From: JANNYA01 sp031422315
Lineage (GTDB): Bacteria > Pseudomonadota > Gammaproteobacteria > Xanthomonadales > SZUA-5
Direction of reading: 5' to 3'
NCBI GenBank assembly: GCA_031422315.1
Contig: JANOQN010000075.1
Location: 1 to 60,442, forward strand
Length of the DNA: 60,442 nucleotides
Shown: in pieces, positions 56,001 to 60,442 of the stretch
How positions within the stretch are numbered: position 1 is the stretch's first letter
Layout of the letters: every line of letters begins with the position of its first letter
Notes under the pieces: model-generated
Told to the model about the DNA's origin: nothing
Database searches by the model: none
The model's input: only the letters and a program-made list of their open reading frames with translations
Position numbers and translations under genes: made by a program

Positions 56001-56263
56001 CTTGGGAAGCGAACTTGCAAATCAGCGGCGCACTTTCAAACCTGCCGATTCGGGGCAAGCTGTCGCTTTCTGCGACAACTGGCGTTGTTTGCACGCTGTC
56101 AGCTGAGGATTTAGCGCAAGCTAGAGCTTGCCGTTTCAAATTGTCAAATCCAATTGACGATACGCTGTATGCAAACCTGATTTTGGATCGCAATTACCGC
56201 GCAAGCGCCATCGTTACCGTTCCCTTGGCTGCGGAATTGATTTTTAGCTCAGGCTTTGAGTGA
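53066..56263 (+). CDS. large secreted Ig-like-repeat protein with GFE tail
   Basis: 1065 residues from the ATG at 53066, preceded by AGGAG. The signal peptide is clear (MRFWLFCIIAAAAPAFAE). The N-terminal part (about 18-210) and the part near 860-960 resemble bacterial Ig-like domains (GFIAVLRNGVEICRS..., RYFGDENFGWSEKA). The middle carries propeller-like segments (GAVLGYQEAEGYLAY, GLNDSYRVDLQSGAVQLV). It ends ELIFSSGFE, like two other exported proteins here. Likely a cell-surface or extracellular protein; no ligand is known. It lies between two transposase remnants. Confidence 0.7.
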   Translation: MRFWLFCIIAAAAPAFAEISILSQTPSLFAPGDVVQTRFTVANDDGAGEGSVWVDGEMLCRARRQNQTLVCDWLIPHGGHLPYQVRYRRSSNVVLVAAQTLYSASLKLIRIQPNQPQEGRAALFFSKLEIQDSPLRPAPTGFIAVLRNGVEICRSALPGLTRCQAAVNLPGSAQYQARFSGDSNYPALVSPVVTMYTQHKGITERFYRNPMPTSQDMTPAAQSTPLIAQWVPTLRTISPRAQQINNAGSRTIADFSAGSAYFPNFSSRAILGPLFESAHIDTDSPDPQQASNFTISTANGGNIPGQSANFLPTLETIVEEPVKASTDPQIMLYPSRVGFGLFEQPKLISANLDGSLHPGGFELLTQARNVVAFRAKQPGFLGSNQINDVFFWLADSPQLGLIRLPMPGKFEIDILGLRRNPTRVLFTTNAPLLAGDLNTTNDLYSLSAEANSGQLQRVLQDLPEGTQYALAPDGSVVSNFATTLNWHKNDGSLSSFTIGQAGPMRIDPLFNVHVVTSGRNSINLLSGVTTPAFAGASIDDQLLQGISVTANRDASFMLPLRSLNNSSPTLITPTGRITLPFALSVFSRPLLSADGAFVYFQSNQALVPADLDTKFDIYRWHRLTNQFDLISNLSSQTGLDTGAVLGYQEAEGYLAYNFRNETTHYLAKFNLRDQSTTLSVLPNDPACGFVVRSAHARFVPLRCRNQSLGLNDSYRVDLQSGAVQLVTPPTFEFGNVYGFSADGEGVLYRDRHSPALFWRTANTREILADAHYLAVLSPNSRFAMYSDASFYSDGGQFTTIVNGPITLVDLLTKQRQSIPDTGDSEFGFSQDSCTIVSTGSRFGGLTKRVNPFCKQASNITLIRTSPAQPKWGEEVRFDVLVDHKSAEPTRAPSGIVRVQVGSSHCDVSLAPQGSFGFGRCTLVMASEEDIEPNFFVPSRIALRYFGDENFGWSEKAASIEPSQKPLSLTMQLKSVDTDTWEANLQISGALSNLPIRGKLSLSATTGVVCTLSAEDLAQARACRFKLSNPIDDTLYANLILDRNYRASAIVTVPLAAELIFSSGFE

Positions 56264-56465
56264 CATCGTTAGCCGGGACATTCGCTTTTCGTAAAATCAA
56301 GCGGCAGCAGCCGATAACCTGACTCTTGATAGTTACTCTCCTCACCGAAATTTTTGTCATTCACTCGGTTTTGGAGCCTGCTGTTGGATTTTCTATAAGG
56401 CGCTGGCATCGATTCGTGTAGGGTGAATCTGTTGGGTGGATGTCTAACGATCCGCGTCTAACGAT

Positions 56466-56603
56466 CTAGCGTTTTCGATGTTCGAAAGACTTGCCGGTGT
56501 ATTCATCCTCACCGCACAGCCAAGAGCGTCGCACGCAACGATTGATGTACCGATAGGTGCGGACGTGGCTTGGGTCTACGAGTTGGCGGCAGGCTTGAGT
56601 CAT
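56466..56603 (-). pseudogene. 5' remnant of the HUH transposase, copy 2
   Basis: From the ATG at 56603 the minus strand reads MTQACRQLVDPSHVRTYRYI, then NRCVRRSWLCGEDEY, then TGKSFEHRKR and a TAG stop (56468-56466), 45 codons. It is the same family as copy 1, but is intact up to a stop where the gene should continue. About 65 bp of its upstream leader (56604-56669) is shared with copy 1 (52874-52939). Confidence 0.8.
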
Positions 56604-56684
56604 GCACTAAGTTTGGCGGTTTCGGCCCTGCAAAGACATCGGCTAACAGCTTGGAATCGTGTAGGATAAAATTGATGGATGCCT

Positions 56685-56739
56685 GGGTTCTTTAGATCCG
56701 GGTTCTTTAAATCCGGGTTCTTTAAATCCGGGCTCTTTT
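56685..56739. repeat. tandem 15-bp repeats before the next gene
   Basis: GGGTTCTTTAGATCC (56685-56699), GGGTTCTTTAAATCC (56700-56714), GGGTTCTTTAAATCC (56715-56729), then a partial GGGCTCTTTT (56730-56739). They lie 45 bp before the next gene's start. Because 15 is divisible by 3, one frame reads a Gly-Phe-Phe-Lys-Ser repeat, but no gene is supported there. Confidence 0.75.
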
Positions 56740-56784
56740 CGTTAGCAACTGAAATGAAGAACGACTTAAACAATGGGGTGAATC

Positions 56785-57618
56785 ATGGCGGGTTTTTTCA
56801 ATTGGCCTTTTGGACGCAGCAAGAAAAGTTCGAGCCCCAGTTCAATTCGAGGTTCAATTGCAAGTCCACGCCCGGATACTGACGCGGGTTCTGATCTACA
56901 GAACGCAAAAGCAGATGAGCGCATGATTGAACTTTCAGATCCGCGTTATGAAGCCTATGCAGCGGTACGTTGTAGCTATTGGACTGGGATCGGCATTGTC
57001 GATAGCGATGTGATCGCCTATATGATTTCCCCGCAATTTAGCGGCGCGCCCGCCTGGCCAACCACACGGCAGTCGTTCGTGATTGTTCGCAGAGAACACA
57101 GCCTAATCATTGCTTCTGATGGCCTATCTGATTTATTTGTCGGAACCAATATAAGTGGAGCGGGTTTCGGCAGCGAGGTGTACATTGAGGTCGCTGGCAT
57201 GCAGGCTGCGCCGTTCGATGAAGTACGAACAAGCTGGGCATTTTCACTGATCGAAAACTTCGCGCGCAATCTTGCAGATTGGGGCGGAATCAATAATCAG
57301 ATAGAGCGCTACGGCGTCACCTCAAGTGAAATGCCTGCGCCAGAAGCAATTGAAAAATCGTGGATATCAGACGAGGAAACTGTCGGCATTCTGATTGGCC
57401 TTCCGCCAGAAGAACGCGCGATCAAACTGCGCCTTGATGCAGCCAATGACATCCTGATGCTACCGATCACCCTGATCACGCCCGCAGAGCTTGCATTCAT
57501 TGCCAAAGGCGGCGCCGCGGCGCGCGCAGAACTCACGCGACTGCTAATCGATGCAGGTGTGGGTGCAATCTCGGATCTTGGCCGTAGATCGATGGTCAAT
57601 TCAAAGTTGGGCGTCTAA
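56785..57618 (+). CDS. hypothetical protein with a weak SUFU-like pattern
   Basis: 277 residues. A basic, Ser-rich N-terminus (about 1-45) leads into a domain with FSGAPAWPTTRQSFVIVRREHSLIIASDGLSDLF and GFGSEVYIEVAG. Near the C-terminus PITLITPAELAFIAKGGAAARAELTRLLI resembles the end of bacterial suppressor-of-fused-like or immunity-type proteins. This is a weak impression. There is no signal peptide. Preceded by the 15-bp tandem repeats; followed by a 230-bp gap. Confidence 0.55.
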   Translation: MAGFFNWPFGRSKKSSSPSSIRGSIASPRPDTDAGSDLQNAKADERMIELSDPRYEAYAAVRCSYWTGIGIVDSDVIAYMISPQFSGAPAWPTTRQSFVIVRREHSLIIASDGLSDLFVGTNISGAGFGSEVYIEVAGMQAAPFDEVRTSWAFSLIENFARNLADWGGINNQIERYGVTSSEMPAPEAIEKSWISDEETVGILIGLPPEERAIKLRLDAANDILMLPITLITPAELAFIAKGGAAARAELTRLLIDAGVGAISDLGRRSMVNSKLGV

Positions 57619-57850
57619 TCACCGACAAGGCGGAAATCAGCAAAGCGTATAAAGAAAGCACCCTAATCAATATCGATCGACCTGCCAGAGCAGACCTTAT
57701 GAAATAGACCGCCCCAGCCTTTCTTGCTTGGCGCGTGCCATACTGCTGTGTCGATAAATTAGCTCCTTCAGACGCTTACGTGTTCGCTGGAGAAAGAATC
57801 CTTCAAGTTGTCTCGCCGTGGCGAAACATCCAACACCAACTTGTTCGCTT

Positions 57851-60280
57851 ATGGCCGAACCCACACCTAGCCTAGAACAGGAGCGTGAAGCCCTGTCGCT
57901 GTTTCGCGGGCTGATTGACTGTAGCGAAGCCGTGCAGCAGCAGCGGCTTGACGCGCAGTGCCAGGAATCGCCGTGGGTTACGCAGCGCGTGCGCGCAATG
58001 CTGGCTAAAACTCCGCTGACGGTGGGTGATCGCATGCTGCGCCTGATGGACTTGCCTTCCGCTAAATCGCCTGCGCACTTCGGCCCGTTTCGGGTGACAG
58101 GCTTGCTGGCGGAGGGAGGTATGGCACGCGTGGTGCGCGGTGTGCGAGCGACGGCGCGCAGTGAGCAACAGGTCGCGATAAAGTACATTCCGCCCGACAG
58201 CACACCGATTACGCGCGAGCGCTTTATTCGGGAGCGGGAGATCCTTGCGCGATTGCAGCACCCGGCTATTGCGCCGATGTTGGATTTTGGTTTAGTGGAA
58301 AATGAGCAAGCCGCTTCGAGTGAGGATTTGCCAATCGATGCTTTAGAGAGCCCAACCAATAGTCTGGGCGATACACCCGGATATCTGTGGTATGCCATGG
58401 CCCTAATTGAAGGGCAGAACATTGACGACTATGCCCGCAGCACTGAAGCCAGCGAAGCGAAGCGCATTGAGCTGATCTTGGTGTTGTGTGACGCGCTACG
58501 CTGTGCCCATAATTTTGGCGTCATCCACCGCGACATCAAACCCAGCAATGTGCTGGTCAGCGGCGATGGCAAGTTACAGCTTATCGATTTTGGCATCGCC
58601 AAAGCCATTGATGAGATCACCCGCATCACGATCCACGGCCGCGCACCAATGACGCTGCGCTATGCCGCGCCGGAGCAGCGTGCGGATCAGACAGTCAGCA
58701 CTGCGACCGATCAATGGCAAGTGGCTGCGCTGGCGTTTGAATTGTTGAGCGGCGAACGTTTTGATCTGACGACGCCGAAGCCATTGAAACTAGCGTATCT
58801 CAAGGCCTCGCCTGATCTCAATGCGGTCATCAATCAGGCTCTACGCGCCGAACCCGAGGCGCGATACAGCAGCATGTCAGCGTTCGCAGAGGATCTGAAA
58901 GCTGCCAGTCTGGGCGCGCCGGTGCGTGCCCGAGTCGGCGAGCGCGGCTATCAGCTGCGCAAGTTTTTATCGCGTCATCGCTGGGCTGCTATGGCGGGCG
59001 TGGTCACGACGATCGCGTTAGTGACATCGAGCGTGTTTTCGTACTATGCCGCAAAAAAAGCCGAGCAGCAGGCGCGCTACGCTGTGCGCGCCAGCACGCT
59101 GCTTCAACAGGTTTTTCTATCGGATGACTACGGTCAGAATGTGTTCCAGCTGACGCTGGGCGACATGATTAGCAATGGCGTTGACATTGCCATTCAAGAC
59201 CGAGAGCTGCCGGCCAAACAACGTGTTTTGTTTTTGAACGCGCTCAGCGAGCGTGCCGTCGAACTACAAAAGCTTGAGGCGGCGGAAAGTGCACTCCGGG
59301 AGTCACTACGTTTGGCGCACGCCGAGCCAAACATCGATTCGATGCTAGAGCGTGAGACTTCGGTGATGTTGGCCGCCACGTTGATCACCGGACCTAAACG
59401 TGCAGAAAATGATGCGGAAATACTGCGATTGATTGAACACGCCTTAAGTTTTGGTGCGATCACCGACGCCGAGCGGGCTGACCTAGCGGTATCGGCATTG
59501 CGTGCTCGCGCATTTCGTGCGGCCTACCGTCAGGAGTTTGACGCGGCGGTGGCGCAGGTGGATAAAGCGAGCGAAATTACTCAGAAATGGCTTTCTAAAG
59601 ATCCGCTAGCGCAGGTGTTAGTTCTTCGTGCGCGCGCTGAAATTTTGTCGGCGGCTGGTAGAAAAGAGCAGGCGACGCAAAGCTTTGAACAAGTGATTGC
59701 CTATGCCGACCGGCAAACAGCGGCGCATCCGAAGCTTGTGAATATGGTGCAGTGGGACCGTGCGCAGCTGTGTGAAGCGTTGTCTGCCAGCGCCCCAGAA
59801 AAGGGCATTGCTTTGTGTACAGAAAATTTGCGCTTGCTGAAACTCGCTCACCAGGATCAGTCGCTATTAGCTTTTGAAAATCGATCCGGGCTAGGCCGAT
59901 GCTACAACGCCGTTAAACAGCCTGCTGCGGCGCTCGAGCAGTATCAGCAGGCTGAGCAGATCTTGATAAAACTAGAAGGTACAAATTCTCCGACCCTGCG
60001 CATGGCAAGCGTGCGTCGGCGCATTGGCGCGCGCTTGATTGATCTCGGGCGCGCTGGCGAAGCGCTGCTTCCCCTGCAATCAGCGCTCGCCAATGCACTC
60101 TTGGGCCTGTCTTCGGAGCACCCGCAAACCAATGAAATCCGTGCGGAACTCGCGCAAGCGCTGCTTCGCTCTGATAAACGTACCGAAGCACAATCGCTGA
60201 TAAGCCAGATTACTAATCCCGCGCTTATGAACGCAAATTCACGAGCCCGATATCAGGAGGTTATCCGCGAATTTCAGTGA
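57851..60280 (+). CDS. membrane Ser/Thr protein kinase with TPR-like C-terminus
   Basis: 809 residues from the ATG at 57851; the ORF start at 57818 is less likely. The kinase domain (about 78-345) has a glycine loop (LLAEGGMARVVRG), K111 in VAIKYI, catalytic D228 in HRDIKPSN and D246 in DFGIAKA. The segment ATDQWQVAALAFELLSGERF completes it. A membrane segment lies at about 377-400, after which the extracytoplasmic part holds helical TPR-like repeats. In related lineages such kinases act with ECF sigma factors. None is seen here. Confidence 0.87.
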   Translation: MAEPTPSLEQEREALSLFRGLIDCSEAVQQQRLDAQCQESPWVTQRVRAMLAKTPLTVGDRMLRLMDLPSAKSPAHFGPFRVTGLLAEGGMARVVRGVRATARSEQQVAIKYIPPDSTPITRERFIREREILARLQHPAIAPMLDFGLVENEQAASSEDLPIDALESPTNSLGDTPGYLWYAMALIEGQNIDDYARSTEASEAKRIELILVLCDALRCAHNFGVIHRDIKPSNVLVSGDGKLQLIDFGIAKAIDEITRITIHGRAPMTLRYAAPEQRADQTVSTATDQWQVAALAFELLSGERFDLTTPKPLKLAYLKASPDLNAVINQALRAEPEARYSSMSAFAEDLKAASLGAPVRARVGERGYQLRKFLSRHRWAAMAGVVTTIALVTSSVFSYYAAKKAEQQARYAVRASTLLQQVFLSDDYGQNVFQLTLGDMISNGVDIAIQDRELPAKQRVLFLNALSERAVELQKLEAAESALRESLRLAHAEPNIDSMLERETSVMLAATLITGPKRAENDAEILRLIEHALSFGAITDAERADLAVSALRARAFRAAYRQEFDAAVAQVDKASEITQKWLSKDPLAQVLVLRARAEILSAAGRKEQATQSFEQVIAYADRQTAAHPKLVNMVQWDRAQLCEALSASAPEKGIALCTENLRLLKLAHQDQSLLAFENRSGLGRCYNAVKQPAAALEQYQQAEQILIKLEGTNSPTLRMASVRRRIGARLIDLGRAGEALLPLQSALANALLGLSSEHPQTNEIRAELAQALLRSDKRTEAQSLISQITNPALMNANSRARYQEVIREFQ

Positions 60281-60442
60281 CGCTCGCAAGCTTGATTGGG
60301 CGATCGCGGTAGGAATGCGCCTTACAGCGCACCCCCCGCACAGATCCCGGCGGGCGCAACTTACGCACCGGGCTCCTGCCTTGGATGTTTGACGAGAAAG
60401 CGCATATTTGGCCACGGGTGCAGAATGCGCGGCATCGGAAGC
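60281..60442. other. gene-free end of the window
   Basis: About 160 bp with no ORF of convincing length. A short hairpin TGCGC...GCGCA lies near 60317-60332. Nothing else can be supported here. Confidence 0.4.

Larger units (their letters stand above)
56264..56784. other. gene-free stretch with a transposase 5' fragment and tandem repeats
   Basis: About 520 bp. It holds a 45-codon 5' remnant of the HUH transposase on the minus strand and three tandem 15-bp repeats, listed separately. Nothing else coding was found. Confidence 0.7.

Noticed and set aside
56679..56882. Plus-strand ORF with repeated Gly-Phe-Phe-Lys-Ser
   Set aside because: The pattern is just the 15-bp tandem DNA repeat in translation; no start signal, and it runs into the true gene at 56785 in another frame.
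60281..60442. Palindromic GC-rich end of the window as a new gene or RNA
   Set aside because: Only a short hairpin is visible; too little sequence to identify a family.

Overview
The window looks like chromosome of a gammaproteobacterium, most likely order Lysobacterales (Xanthomonadales), perhaps Rhodanobacteraceae. This is inferred from the carB-greA pair, the DUF3426 zinc-ribbon protein, SufT, the palindromic repeats whose translation reads HPRESGDPG, and secreted proteins that end in a short (F/L)xxGFE tail. No species can be named from sequence alone.

Layout. (1) 1-7917 is the right part of an integrated mobile element. Its genes all lie on the minus strand: P4-type integrase, BrnT/BrnA toxin-antitoxin, a coiled-coil protein, an AlpA-like regulator, a small ORF, a CHC2 zinc-finger protein, a TOPRIM-AAA helicase, a TubC-N/zinc protein broken by a stop codon, an HTH protein and a coiled-coil protein. 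The element ends in the 3' half of a tRNA-Thr(CGT), which marks the attachment site; the other end lies outside the window. No capsid, packaging or conjugation genes are visible, so it is a satellite-like or mobilisable island. (2) 7918-30640 is mostly core genome: a secreted phytase/esterase-like protein, a secreted serine protease, dapD, vapBC, carB, greA, a DUF3426 protein, dnaE, membrane proteins, sufT, a cysteine-synthase-like enzyme, an M48 lipoprotein protease, DUF1499, an AbrB-type vapBC and an L,D-transpeptidase. (3) 30866-46045 holds a truncated PIN gene, a giant propeller histidine kinase translationally coupled to a CoA-transferase-like enzyme, an M3 peptidase, a tandem block of REP-like repeats, a deacetylase-like/YyaL pair and acnA behind a Fur-box-like palindrome. 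(4) 46177-57618 is an accessory zone: an uncharacterised three-gene operon, a duplicated ribbon-helix-helix protein beside a possible HEPN protein, membrane proteins, a J-domain protein, a large secreted protein, and at least three decayed copies of one HUH (Y1) transposase on the minus strand. (5) 57851-60280 is a membrane Ser/Thr kinase with a TPR-like C-terminus.

The most interesting points are: the three transposase wrecks, whose 5' and 3' fragments bracket intact genes; the RHH-RHH/RX4H gene pair; a REP palindrome translated in frame inside the ATPase domain of the histidine kinase; a 75-bp stretch of the element's helicase 3' end duplicated in inverted orientation beside the integrase; and the recurring GFE tail on secreted proteins. 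All function calls rest on reading motifs by eye; no database search was run.
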